From positions 131,550 to 195,549 of the forward strand of contig NZ_JOAP01000025.1 in NCBI RefSeq assembly GCF_000720475.1: a DNA stretch of 64,000 nt, read 5' to 3'. The notes beneath the pieces were generated by a model, which was given only the letters and a program-made list of their open reading frames with translations, was not told the origin of the DNA and made no database searches. How positions within the stretch are numbered: the first letter of the stretch is position 1; each line of letters opens with the position of its first letter. Below are positions 8,563-16,906 of this stretch, one piece after another. Position numbers and translations under genes: made by a program. The DNA is from Streptomyces aureocirculatus (lineage in GTDB: Bacteria; Actinomycetota; Actinomycetes; Streptomycetales; Streptomycetaceae).

Positions 8563-9057
8563 GTGACGACACGTGGAGTTCTGTACGTGCACTCCGCGCC
8601 GCGCGCGCTGTGCCCGCACGTCGAATGGGCCGTCGCGGGCGTACTCGGCGCACGCGTCAGCCTCGACTGGATCCGACAGCCCGCGGCGCCCGGCACCTGG
8701 AGATCCGAGTTCTCCTGGAAGGGCTCGGCAGGCACCGCCTCCAAACTGGCCTCCGCACTGCGCGGCTGGGATCTGCTGCGCTTCGAGGTCACGGCCGAAC
8801 CGAGCGCGGCCGCCGAGGGCGAGCGCTACAGCGCCACCCCCCAGCTCGGCATCTTCCACGCCGTCACCGGCATCCACGGCGACATCCTGATCCCGGAGGA
8901 CCGGCTGCGCGCGGCCCTCGCCCGCTCCCAGCGCGGCGAGGGCGACCTGGAGGCCGAGATCGCCAAACTCCTCGGCAAGCCCTGGGACGACGAACTGGAA
9001 CCCTTCCGGTACGCGGGCGAGGGCGCCCCCGTCCGCTGGCTCCACCAAGTCGTCTGA
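8563..9057 (+). CDS. DUF3145 domain-containing protein
   Basis: 164-residue protein of the actinobacterial DUF3145 family; its biochemical role is unknown. It is recognised by MTTRGVLYVHSAPRALCPHVEW at the N-terminus and the WKGSAGTASKLASALRGW core. The GTG at 8563 is chosen because GGAGGTCC lies just before it, although longer in-frame starts exist. No signal peptide or membrane segment is seen. It is convergent with fabF and shares a strong bidirectional terminator with it. In Streptomyces this gene commonly sits beside the fab operon. Confidence 0.85.
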   Translation: MTTRGVLYVHSAPRALCPHVEWAVAGVLGARVSLDWIRQPAAPGTWRSEFSWKGSAGTASKLASALRGWDLLRFEVTAEPSAAAEGERYSATPQLGIFHAVTGIHGDILIPEDRLRAALARSQRGEGDLEAEIAKLLGKPWDDELEPFRYAGEGAPVRWLHQVV

Positions 9058-9074
9058 GCAAGGCATGGGACGTG

Positions 9075-9123
9075 GGTACGTGAAAGGCCCACCCGGCCGG
9101 ACCGGGTGGGCCTTTCACGTACC
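9075..9123. terminator. Bidirectional terminator between DUF3145 and fabF
   Basis: Perfect 22-bp stem (9075-9096 with 9102-9123) and a 5-nt loop, lying between two convergent genes. As is usual in Streptomyces there is no long U-tract. The AAAGG/CCTTT pairs near the base fit termination in both directions. Confidence 0.9.
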
Positions 9124-9149
9124 TCTACGGTGTGGGTGCTCGACGGTGA

Positions 9150-10415
9150 CTACACAGTGCGGAAGGCGAGTACCACGTTGTGGCCGCCGAAGCCGAACGA
9201 GTCGTTCAGGGCCGCGATCGTGCCCTCGGGCAGCGCGCGCGCCTCGCCGCGGATGATGTCCGCGTCCACCTCGGGGTCGAGATTCTCGATGTTGATGGTG
9301 GGCGGAGCCATGCGGTGGTGGAGCGCGAGGACCGTGGCGACGGTCTCGATGCCGCCGGCGCCGCCGAGGAGGTGACCGGTCATCGACTTCGTCGAGGCGA
9401 TCGCCATGTGGTCCACGTCGTCGCCGAACGCCTGGCGCAGCGCCTTGATCTCACCGATGTCGCCCTGCGGCGTCGAGGTGGCGTGCGCGTTGATGTGCGC
9501 GACCTCGGCGGGCTTCAGACCGGTGTTGTGGACCAGGTTCTGCAGCGCCTGCGCGATGCCGTTGCCGGACGGCTCGGGCTGCGTGATGTGGTGGGCGTCC
9601 GCCGAGATGCCCTGGCCGACGGCCTCCGCGTAGACGCGGGCGCCACGGGCCTTGGCGTGCTCCTCGGACTCAAGGACGATCACGCCCGCGCCCTCGCCGA
9701 GCACGAAGCCGTTGCGCTCGACGTCCCAGGGGCGGGACGCGCCCTGCGGGTCGTCGTTGTTCTTGGACATCGCCATCATATTGCCGAACGCGGCGATCGG
9801 CAGCGGGTGGACGGCCGCCTCGGTACCGCCCGCGACCACGACGTCGGCGCGGCCGGTGCGGATCATCTCGATGGCGTAGCCGATGGCCTCCGCGCCCGAC
9901 GCGCACGCGGAGACGGGGGTGTGCACCCCGGCGCGGGCGCCGAGGGTGATGCCGACGTTCGCCGCGGGCGAGTTGGGCATCAGCATGGGGACGGTGTGCG
10001 GCGAGACGCGGCGGACGCCCTTCTCCCGCAGCACGTCGTACTGGTCGAGCAGGGTGGTCACGCCGCCGATGCCGGAGGCGATGACCGCGCCGAGCCGGTC
10101 CGGCTCGACGGTGTTGCCCTCTTCGCCCGCCTTGCCGGTGAAGCCCGCGTCCTTCCAGGCCTCGTCGGCCGCGATCAGCGCGAACTGCGCGGAACGGTCG
10201 AGCTTGCGGGCCTGCGGACGCGGAATGACCTCGGTCGGTTCGACGGCGATCTGGCCGGCGATCCGGACCGGCAGGTCCGCGGCCCAGTCCTGCTCGAGAA
10301 GACTGACCCCGGAGCGCCCGGCGAGCAGGCCCTCCCAGGTAGAGGCCGCGTCGCCACCCAGCGGTGTGGTTGCGCCGATACCGGTGACGACCACGGTGCG
10401 ATTGGTCGAGTTCAC
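9150..10415 (-). CDS. fabF: Beta-ketoacyl-ACP synthase II
   Basis: 421-residue elongating condensing enzyme of type II fatty acid synthesis; it joins malonyl-ACP to acyl-ACP. The catalytic triad is visible: Cys in SACASGAEA, His in NAHATSTPQGD and His in MTGHLLGGAGG. A GTG start is preceded by GGAGAGAG. It is the last gene of fabD-fabH-acpP-fabF, with 114 bp between acpP and fabF, and ends at a strong terminator. Identity is secure from sequence and gene order. Confidence 0.97.
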   Translation of the reverse strand: MNSTNRTVVVTGIGATTPLGGDAASTWEGLLAGRSGVSLLEQDWAADLPVRIAGQIAVEPTEVIPRPQARKLDRSAQFALIAADEAWKDAGFTGKAGEEGNTVEPDRLGAVIASGIGGVTTLLDQYDVLREKGVRRVSPHTVPMLMPNSPAANVGITLGARAGVHTPVSACASGAEAIGYAIEMIRTGRADVVVAGGTEAAVHPLPIAAFGNMMAMSKNNDDPQGASRPWDVERNGFVLGEGAGVIVLESEEHAKARGARVYAEAVGQGISADAHHITQPEPSGNGIAQALQNLVHNTGLKPAEVAHINAHATSTPQGDIGEIKALRQAFGDDVDHMAIASTKSMTGHLLGGAGGIETVATVLALHHRMAPPTINIENLDPEVDADIIRGEARALPEGTIAALNDSFGFGGHNVVLAFRTV

Positions 10416-10529
10416 TGGATTTCTCTCTCCACGGTTGGTTCAGAATGCGGATGCGGCGGCGCCACCGCCGGGTGGCGGCCGGCTTGAGCCCGGTCGGCGC
10501 GAGCCCCGGTCCTCGGGCTCGAGCCGGGA

Positions 10530-10778
10530 TCAGGCCTGGTGCTCCAGGATGTACTTGGTCGCGTCGCCGACCGTCTTGAGGTTCTTGACGTCGTCGTCCG
10601 GGATCTTCACGTCGAAGCGCTCTTCGGCGGCGACGACGACCTCGACCATGGACAGCGAGTCGACGTCCAGGTCGTCGGTGAAGGACTTGTCCATCTGGAC
10701 GTCCTCGACCGGGATGCCGGCGATCTCGTTGACGATCTCGGCGAGACCGGCGACGATCTCTTCCTGAGTGGCGGCCAT
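10530..10778 (-). CDS. acpP: Acyl carrier protein of fatty acid synthesis
   Basis: 82-residue acidic carrier protein. The phosphopantetheine attachment Ser lies in DVDSLSMVEVV. It carries the growing acyl chain between the enzymes encoded beside it. GGAG-type ribosome-binding sequence precedes the ATG. It sits between fabH and fabF, the conserved Streptomyces order, which separates it from polyketide or coenzyme-specific carrier proteins. Confidence 0.97.
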   Translation of the reverse strand: MAATQEEIVAGLAEIVNEIAGIPVEDVQMDKSFTDDLDVDSLSMVEVVVAAEERFDVKIPDDDVKNLKTVGDATKYILEHQA

Positions 10779-10849
10779 GTTGGCGCTCCTTCGTGTGTAT
10801 CCAGAGGGTGTGACGGCATCCGCGCGGATCCGGAGATCCGCACAGGTGC

Positions 10850-11857
10850 CTAGGGGAGGGTAACGACCGTGGCGGCGTACACGAGACCCGCCCCGAAGCC
10901 GATGACGAGCGCGGTGTCGCCGCTCTTCGCCTCACCGGTCGCCAGAAGCCGCTCCATCGCGAGCGGAATCGAGGCGGCCGAGGTGTTGCCGGTGGTCTCC
11001 ACGTCACGGGCGACCGTGACGTGCTCCGGCAGTTTCAAAGTCTTCACCATCGAGTCGATGATCCGCATGTTGGCCTGGTGCGGGATGAAGACGTCCAGGT
11101 CGTCCGCGGTGATTCCGGCCGCGTCGAGGGCCTGCTGGGCGACCTTCGCCATCTCGAACACGGCCCAGCGGAACACCGCCTGGCCTTCCTGCGTGATGGC
11201 GGGGAACTTCGCCGGGGCGACGCCGCCCTCGCGGTACGCCTCCCAGGACTCGGTCTGCTTGATGGTCTCGGACTTGTCGCCCTCCGAGCCCCAGACCGTC
11301 GGGCCGATCGCCGGCTCCTTGGCGGGGCCGACGACGACGGCACCGGCGCCGTCACCGAACAGGAAGGCCGTCGCGCGGTCCTCCAGGTCGGTCAGGTCGC
11401 TGAGCCGCTCCACGCCGATCACCAGGGCGTACTCGGCGGAGCCGTCGGTGATCATGCCCTTGGCGAGCGTGAGGCCGTAGCCGAAGCCCGCGCAGCCCGC
11501 GGAGATGTCGAACGCGGCGGGCCTGCCCGTGCCGAGCTTGTCCGCGATCTCGGTCGCCACGGCCGGGGTCTGCTTGAAGTGCGAGACGGTGGAGACGATC
11601 ACGGCGCCGATCTGCTCGGGCGTGATGCCCGCGTCGGCGATCGCCTTGCCGCCGGCCTCGACGGACATCGCGGCCACGGTCTCGTCGGGGGAGGCCCAGT
11701 GCCTGGTCGCGATGCCGGAGCGGGAGCGGATCCACTCGTCGGACGAGTCGATCTTCTCCAGGATGACCTCGTTGGGCACCACGCGCGTCGGGCGGTAGCC
11801 ACCGACTCCCATGATGCGCGCGTACGCGGCGCCCCGACTCGGCTTGATCTTCGCCAT
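10850..11857 (-). CDS. fabH: Beta-ketoacyl-ACP synthase III
   Basis: 335-residue initiating condensing enzyme; in Streptomyces it uses branched acyl-CoA starters as well as acetyl-CoA. Catalytic residues: Cys in DISAGCAGFGYG, His in FIPHQANMRI, Asn in ETTGNTSAASIP. Two ATG starts compete. 11857 is chosen because AAGGAGCTGGAG precedes it; the alternative at 11881 overlaps the fabD stop. Its start is 16 bp after fabD. Confidence 0.96.
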   Translation of the reverse strand: MAKIKPSRGAAYARIMGVGGYRPTRVVPNEVILEKIDSSDEWIRSRSGIATRHWASPDETVAAMSVEAGGKAIADAGITPEQIGAVIVSTVSHFKQTPAVATEIADKLGTGRPAAFDISAGCAGFGYGLTLAKGMITDGSAEYALVIGVERLSDLTDLEDRATAFLFGDGAGAVVVGPAKEPAIGPTVWGSEGDKSETIKQTESWEAYREGGVAPAKFPAITQEGQAVFRWAVFEMAKVAQQALDAAGITADDLDVFIPHQANMRIIDSMVKTLKLPEHVTVARDVETTGNTSAASIPLAMERLLATGEAKSGDTALVIGFGAGLVYAATVVTLP

Positions 11858-11873
11858 GCTCTCCAGCTCCTTC

Positions 11874-12824
11874 TCAGACATCCGCCGCGTCGGCGGTGCC
11901 GGCGGCGTCCGCGGCGGCCGTCTCGGCGATGAGCTCGCGGGCGGCGTCGAGGTCGTCGGGCGTCTTCACGGCCAGCGTCCTGACGCCCTTCAGGGCGCGC
12001 TTGGCGAGGCCGGTGAGGGTACCGCCGGGGCACACCTCGATGAGCGCCGTCACTCCGAGCTCCTGGAACGTGTCCATGCACAGGTCCCAGCGGACCGGGT
12101 TGGCGACCTGACCGACCAGGCGGGCCACGACGTCGGAGCCCTTCGTGACGGCCTTGCCGTCCCTGTTGGAGAGGTACGTCAGCTTCGGGTCGGCGACGTC
12201 CAGACCCTTGGCGGCCTCTTCGAGCGTCGCGACCGCGGGAGCCATGTGGTGCGTGTGGAACGCGCCCGCGACCTTCAGCGGTACGACCTTGCGGACGCCC
12301 TCGGGCTTGTCCTCGGCGAGCGCGGCCAGTTGCTCGGCGGTGCCCGCGGCCACGATCTGGCCCGCGCCGTTCACGTTCGCCGGGGTCAGGCCGAGCTTCT
12401 CCAGGTGCGCCAGGGTGACCTCGGGGTCGCCGCCGAGCAGCGCCGCCATGCCGGTCTCGGTGACGGCCGCGGCGTCCGCCATGGCCAGGCCGCGCTTGCG
12501 GACGAAGCCGAGCGCGGCGTCCTCGGAGAAGACTCCCGCGTACGCGGCCGCCGTGATCTCGCCGACGCTGTGCCCCGCGACGGCGCCCGGCCGGATGTCA
12601 CCGAGTGCCGCGGAGGACAGCAGTCCGGCAGCGACCAGGAGCGGCTGCGCCACCGCGGTGTCGCGGATCGCGTCCGCGTCGGCCCGGGTGCCGTAGTGGG
12701 CGAGGTCGAGTCCGATGGCGTCCGACCACGCGGCGAGCCGGTCGGCGGCGCCGGGGAGGTCGAGCCAGGGGGTCAGGAAGCCGGGCGTCTGAGCGCCTTG
12801 GCCGGGAGCGACGAGTACGAGCAC
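11874..12824 (-). CDS. fabD: Malonyl-CoA:ACP transacylase
   Basis: 316-residue enzyme that loads malonate onto ACP; in Streptomyces it may also serve type II polyketide synthases. Motifs: MLVLVAPGQGAQ at the N-terminus, GHSVGE with the nucleophile Ser, and GAFHTHHM with the catalytic His. GTG 12824 is chosen because it gives the usual MLVLVAPGQ start; GTG 12830 is two codons upstream. It is the first gene of the fab operon, 89 bp after fasR. Confidence 0.96.
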   Translation of the reverse strand: MLVLVAPGQGAQTPGFLTPWLDLPGAADRLAAWSDAIGLDLAHYGTRADADAIRDTAVAQPLLVAAGLLSSAALGDIRPGAVAGHSVGEITAAAYAGVFSEDAALGFVRKRGLAMADAAAVTETGMAALLGGDPEVTLAHLEKLGLTPANVNGAGQIVAAGTAEQLAALAEDKPEGVRKVVPLKVAGAFHTHHMAPAVATLEEAAKGLDVADPKLTYLSNRDGKAVTKGSDVVARLVGQVANPVRWDLCMDTFQELGVTALIEVCPGGTLTGLAKRALKGVRTLAVKTPDDLDAARELIAETAAADAAGTADAADV

Positions 12825-12891
12825 TCTCACACTCTCTCTTGTGGACAGTACGAACCGCCCGTGGGGACAGGGACGAAGAACCGCTGGGGGA

Positions 12892-12897
12892 ATTGTA
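12892..12897 (-). promoter_or_regulatory. Possible -10 element of the fab operon promoter
   Basis: On the minus strand TACAAT lies in the fasR-fabD gap about 70 bp before the fabD start, an AT-rich island in very GC-rich DNA. No good -35 hexamer is seen at 17-18 bp. That fits an activator-dependent promoter, since FasR is known in S. coelicolor to activate fabDHPF. Confidence 0.4.
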
Positions 12898-12913
12898 GAG
12901 GCCCGACAAAGAG

Positions 12914-14140
12914 TCAGGCCTGGTGATCTCCGTCGGCGAGACGCCCCAGGATCAGCGCGATCCTCAGCGTGAACGCGGACCGCACATCCGAAGGTGACCA
13001 TCCGGTGACGTCAGTCACACGTCGAAGCCGGTAGCGCACGGTGTTGGGATGCACAAAGAGCATCCGGGCGGCGCCCTCCAGGCTGCTCGCCTGTTCGAGA
13101 TAGACGCTGAGCGTCTCCAGGAGCGCGGAACCGGCCTCCTCCAGTGGTCTGTAGATCTCCTCCACCAACTGATCACGGGCCGCCGGGTCGCCCGCCATGG
13201 CGCGCTCGGGCAGAAGATCGTCCGCGAGCACCGGGCGCGGTGCGTCCTGCCAGGCGGCGCACGCCTTCAGGCCCGCGGCGGCGGCCTGCGCGGAGCGGGT
13301 GGCCGCCAGCAGGTCGGGCACGATGGGCCCGGCCACCACCGGACCCGTCGCATACGGCCCGATCAGGGCTTTCGCCACGGCCAGTGGGTTGTCGTCGCCA
13401 CCCGCGATGACGACGAGACGGGTACCGAGTACACCCGTGAGGACCTGGAGCTTCGCGTGCCGGGCGGCCCGGCGGATGGCCTCGACGGTGAGTTCGCTGT
13501 CACCGTCAGGCGCGGTGCCGAGGACCACGCAGACATGGTCGGGCGAGTTCCAGCCGAGCGCGGCGGCACGGGAGACGGCACCCTCGTCGGCTTCCCCGGA
13601 GAGCACCGCGTTCACCACGAGCGACTCCAGGCGCGCGTCCCAGGCACCGCGTGCCTCGGCGGCCTGCGCGTACACCTGCGCGGTGGCGAAGGCGATCTCG
13701 CGGGCGTAGACGAGCAGCGCCTCGCGGAGGACCGACTCGTCGCCGGGCGCGGCCACCTCGTCGATGGCCGACTCCATGACCTCGATGGTGGTCCGCACCA
13801 TCTCCACGGTCTGCCGCAGCGTGATCGCCCGGGTCAGTTCGCGCGGTGCCGTGCCGAAGACGTCCGTCGAGATCGCCTGCGGGGCGTCGGGGTGCCGGAA
13901 CCACTCGGTGAACGCGGCGATTCCGGCCTGCGCGACCAGGCCGATCCACGAGCGGTTCTCCGGCGGCATGGCCCGGTACCAGGACAGCGTCTCGTCCATG
14001 CGCGCGATCGCCTGCGCGGCCAGGCTGCCGGACGACTTCTCCAGGCGTCGGAGCGTGGCGGCGTGCGCGTGTGCGCGGCCACCGCGAGGGGAACCGGAGC
14101 CGGCGGCCAGGTGGGCTTCGTTCGCTGAGGGTTCGGGCAC
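12914..14140 (-). CDS. fasR: FasR-type activator of fatty acid synthesis genes (PucR/CdaR-like HTH)
   Basis: 408 residues. The C-terminus holds an HTH_30-type domain (LFVHPNTVRYRLRRVTDVTGW, about residues 372-392), and the rest matches the PucR/CdaR-like family including a GGDEF-like middle region. The GTG start is at 14140. In S. coelicolor the gene at this position is FasR, described as the activator of the fabD-fabH-acpP-fabF operon; the same order here supports the name. It may be partly co-transcribed with fabD. Confidence 0.92.
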   Translation of the reverse strand: MPEPSANEAHLAAGSGSPRGGRAHAHAATLRRLEKSSGSLAAQAIARMDETLSWYRAMPPENRSWIGLVAQAGIAAFTEWFRHPDAPQAISTDVFGTAPRELTRAITLRQTVEMVRTTIEVMESAIDEVAAPGDESVLREALLVYAREIAFATAQVYAQAAEARGAWDARLESLVVNAVLSGEADEGAVSRAAALGWNSPDHVCVVLGTAPDGDSELTVEAIRRAARHAKLQVLTGVLGTRLVVIAGGDDNPLAVAKALIGPYATGPVVAGPIVPDLLAATRSAQAAAAGLKACAAWQDAPRPVLADDLLPERAMAGDPAARDQLVEEIYRPLEEAGSALLETLSVYLEQASSLEGAARMLFVHPNTVRYRLRRVTDVTGWSPSDVRSAFTLRIALILGRLADGDHQA

Positions 14141-14199
14141 GGGGACAAGACTGCCTTATCGGGACGGCGGGGTGCGGGGCCGGGTCTACCGTGGGGGGC

Positions 14200-14856
14200 G
14201 TGATTGATGTCCGGCGCTCCGGTGAGCGGTATCCGGGAGGCGACCCCATGGCGGGGATCGACTCCTTCCACGCCTTTTCCTTCGGGCCCTACTACGAGCC
14301 CGACAACCTGCGCTTCGGCGCGCTGCTCGCCTGCAACGAGGAGCACCTCGCGCCGGGCGCGGGCTTCGACGAACACCCGCACAGCCACACCGAGATCGTC
14401 ACCTGGGTCGTCTCGGGCGAACTCACCCACCGCGACTCCGCGGGCCATGAGTCCGTCGTCCGCCCCGGCGACGTCCAGCACCTCAGCGCGGGCTCCGGGG
14501 TCCGGCACGTCGAACGCAACGCGGGCCCCGAGCCGCTGACCTTCCTCCAGATGTGGCTGGCCCCCGCGCGGCCCGGCGGCGATCCGGCGTACGACATCGT
14601 CCGCGGCATCGCCGACTCCACCCCCTACGCCGTCCCGGCCGCGGGCGCCCTCCTGCACGTACGCCGTCTCGCCCCCGGCGAACGCACGGCGATCCCACCG
14701 GCCCCGACCGTGTACGTCCACGTGATCCGCGGCGAAGTCTCCCTGGGCGGAGAGGAACTGACCCCCGGCGACGCGGCCCGCGTCACCGCGGAACCGAACC
14801 TGGACGCCATCTCGTACGCGGACCGAGCGGAACTGCTCCTCTGGGAGATGACCTGA
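14200..14856 (+). CDS. Pirin family bicupin protein
   Basis: 218 residues. Pirins are iron-binding bicupins; some degrade quercetin, others modulate enzymes or transcription. The N-terminal cupin metal site is visible in EHPHSHTEIVTW (two His) and in GVRHVERNAG (His and Glu). GTG 14200 is used, with a GGGGGG stretch before it. It is divergent from fasR with only 59 bp between starts. Function beyond the family level cannot be given. Confidence 0.85.
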   Translation: MIDVRRSGERYPGGDPMAGIDSFHAFSFGPYYEPDNLRFGALLACNEEHLAPGAGFDEHPHSHTEIVTWVVSGELTHRDSAGHESVVRPGDVQHLSAGSGVRHVERNAGPEPLTFLQMWLAPARPGGDPAYDIVRGIADSTPYAVPAAGALLHVRRLAPGERTAIPPAPTVYVHVIRGEVSLGGEELTPGDAARVTAEPNLDAISYADRAELLLWEMT

Positions 14857-14869
14857 CCCCCGCCCCCGC

Positions 14870-14940
14870 CCTGTGGGCGGCTGGTCCGCCCAGGGGGCGG
14901 AACGGGCGGGCACAGGGCGGACCCGCCGCCGGGCAACCCA
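14870..14940. repeat. Dispersed repeat with GTGGGCGGCTGG...CCGCCCAG core
   Basis: The sequence beginning CTGTGGGCGGCTGG forms a short hairpin (GGGCGG/CCGCCC) and is followed by GGGCGGGCAC and CGCCGGGCAAC. The same parts in the same order recur at 36600-36732. It sits between convergent genes, so it may act as a terminator. Dispersed repeats of this kind are common in Streptomyces intergenic DNA. Confidence 0.6.
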
Positions 14941-14976
14941 ACTCGCCCGTACCCCAGCCCACCCCGCCCCACAGAC

Positions 14977-15792
14977 TCAGAGCTCGGCGAGCACCGCATC
15001 CGTAAAGACCGGCCACGCCTCGACCGCCCACGCCCCGAAGGCCCGGTCGGTGAGAGCCACACACGCGGCCCCAACATCGGGATCGACCCACAGAAACGTC
15101 CCGGCCTGCCCGAAGTGCCCGAAGGTACGCGGAGAAGAGGAACCCCCCGTCCAGTGCGGCGACTTCCCGCCCCGGATCTCGAACCCGAGCCCCCAGTCAT
15201 TGGGGTTCTGATGCCCGTACCCCGGAAGCACCCCCTTGAGCCCGGGGTACACCACGGACATCGCCTCCGCCACGGTCCGCACATCGAGCAGCCGAGGCGC
15301 CTGCACCTCCGCGGCGAACCGCACGAGATCGTCCACGGTCGACACCCCGTCCTTCGCGGGCGACCCGTCGTCGGCGAGGAACGTCGAGGTCATCCCGAGC
15401 GGTTCGAGCACGGCCTGCCGCAGATAGCCGGCGAAGGGGATGTCGGTCGCCTTGGCGATGTGGTCGCCGAGCACCTCGAAACCGGCGTTGGAGTACAGCC
15501 GCCGCGTCCCCGGCTCGGCCGTCACCTGGTGCTCGTCGAAGGCGAGACCGCTGGTGTGCGCGAGCAGGTGCCGCACGGTCGAGCCGGGCGGCCCCGCCGG
15601 CTCGTCGAGCTCGACCGCCCCCTCCTCGTACGCGACGAGCGCGGCGTACGCGGCGAGCAGCTTGGTCACCGAGGCGAGGGCGAAGCGGTGCCCGGTGGGG
15701 CCGCGCGCCCCGGCGACGGTGCCGTCCGCTCGGACGACGGCGGCGGCAGCGGTGGGTACCGGCCAGTTCTCGATCAACGCCAGGCTCTGCAT
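14977..15792 (-). CDS. Serine beta-lactamase-like hydrolase (class C / D-Ala-D-Ala carboxypeptidase fold)
   Basis: 271 residues without a signal peptide. The penicillin-binding fold motifs are present: SVTK (S41, K44), YSN (Y100) and HFGQAG in place of the KTG box, as in many class C-like esterases. It is likely a cytoplasmic esterase or amidase rather than a resistance lactamase. The ATG at 15792 is preferred over a GTG two codons earlier. It lies 19 bp after the GNAT gene on the same strand, so the two probably form an operon. Confidence 0.83.
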   Translation of the reverse strand: MQSLALIENWPVPTAAAAVVRADGTVAGARGPTGHRFALASVTKLLAAYAALVAYEEGAVELDEPAGPPGSTVRHLLAHTSGLAFDEHQVTAEPGTRRLYSNAGFEVLGDHIAKATDIPFAGYLRQAVLEPLGMTSTFLADDGSPAKDGVSTVDDLVRFAAEVQAPRLLDVRTVAEAMSVVYPGLKGVLPGYGHQNPNDWGLGFEIRGGKSPHWTGGSSSPRTFGHFGQAGTFLWVDPDVGAACVALTDRAFGAWAVEAWPVFTDAVLAEL

Positions 15793-15811
15793 GGGCACGA
15801 GCCTAAGCGCC

Positions 15812-16300
15812 CTACAGCTTGAGCTGCATATAGGGGTCGGGCTTGCGGACGAAGCCGAGCGAGGCGTACAGGCCTTCGGCGTCGGCCGATGTGGTGAGGC
15901 CCACCTGGCGCGCGCCGCGCTCGCGGAACCACGCGAGCAGCTCCTCCACGCAGGCGCGGGAGAAGCCGCGGCGGCGCGTCCCGGGGTCCGTGGCGACGCT
16001 GAAGACGTACCCGGTGACGCCGTGCGGGTTGCCGGAGCGGCCGATGCGGTACTCCAGGGTGCCCACGGCTATCGCCGCGAGGCCGCCGGGCCGCTCGGGG
16101 TGGTCGACGGCGAACACCGCGAAGTCCCCCTCGGGGTCGGCGAGGTGACGGCGCAGCGTGGGCAGGGACGCCGCCTGCCAGTCGGTGACGGACGCCGACG
16201 GCAGCGTACCGTCGAGCGTGCGCACGGAGTCGATCATTACCTGGCGGAGCCGGATGACTTCCTCGGCGTCCTGGGGTTCGGCACGGCGTACGAGACTCAT
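15812..16300 (-). CDS. GNAT-family N-acetyltransferase
   Basis: 162 residues with the GNAT fold: MSLVRRAEPQDAEEVIRLR at the start, the acetyl-CoA pyrophosphate-binding stretch VATDPGTRRRGFSRACVEELLAWF (about residues 101-124), and the C-terminal LYASLGFVRKP. The ATG at 16300 begins at the domain edge. It probably acetylates a small amine; substrate unknown. It is upstream of and probably co-transcribed with the beta-lactamase-fold hydrolase. Confidence 0.86.
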   Translation of the reverse strand: MSLVRRAEPQDAEEVIRLRQVMIDSVRTLDGTLPSASVTDWQAASLPTLRRHLADPEGDFAVFAVDHPERPGGLAAIAVGTLEYRIGRSGNPHGVTGYVFSVATDPGTRRRGFSRACVEELLAWFRERGARQVGLTTSADAEGLYASLGFVRKPDPYMQLKL

Positions 16301-16388
16301 GAGGCGCACGTTAGCCAGCGGGTCCTCGCGCCGTCCTGTGAGATTTTCCCTTGCTTCGAGTGCACTCCAAGGATCTAGCGTGGGGGCC

Positions 16389-16871
16389 ATGACGGTGATG
16401 GAGACAACCCCCGCACCCGCCCGGGACGTGGCAGGGCCGAGCACCTGCGCGGCGCCCCCGCCTCCCCACCCGCGCCCGGACGGACGGGACCACTACACGA
16501 TCAGCGAGGTCGTCGCGGTGACAGGCCTGACCGCGCACACCCTGCGCTGGTACGAGCGGATCGGCCTGATGCCGCACGTCGACCGCTCGCACACGGGCCA
16601 GCGCCGCTACCGCAACCGCGATCTGGACTGGCTGAACCTCGTCGGCAAGCTGCGCCTGACCGGCATGCCCGTCGCCGACATGGTGCGCTACGCCGAGCTG
16701 GTGCGCGAGGGCGAGCAGACCTTCGGCCGACGGCGGGAGCTGCTCGAGCGGACCCGCCGCGACGTACTGGCCCGGGTCGCGGAGCTCCAGGACACGCTCG
16801 CCGTCCTCGACCGCAAGATCGACATCTACTCCGACCACCCGGCCGCGGCCGCACGGACCGGGGCGCCGTAG
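16389..16871 (+). CDS. MerR-family transcriptional regulator
   Basis: 160 residues. A Pro/Ala-rich N-terminal tail of about 35 residues is followed by the MerR winged helix (YTISEVVAVTGLTAHTLRWYERIGL ... HTGQRRYRNRDLDWL). A coiled-coil dimerisation helix (about residues 105-145) follows. There is no C-terminal Cys cluster or long effector domain, so it is a short-type MerR, often responding to oxidative or redox signals. No target gene is obvious next to it. Confidence 0.9.
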   Translation: MTVMETTPAPARDVAGPSTCAAPPPPHPRPDGRDHYTISEVVAVTGLTAHTLRWYERIGLMPHVDRSHTGQRRYRNRDLDWLNLVGKLRLTGMPVADMVRYAELVREGEQTFGRRRELLERTRRDVLARVAELQDTLAVLDRKIDIYSDHPAAAARTGAP

Positions 16872-16878
16872 GCACCGG

Positions 16879-16903
16879 TCCGGGGCGCCCTGAGCGCCCC
16901 GGA
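16879..16903. terminator. Bidirectional terminator hairpin
   Basis: Perfect 10-bp stem (16879-16888 with 16894-16903) and 5-nt loop between the convergent MerR and DUF4429 genes. Confidence 0.8.
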
Positions 16904-16906
16904 ACC

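Noticed and set aside
9180..10487. 435-residue frame opposite fabF
   Set aside because: Antisense shadow; fabF has all catalytic residues.
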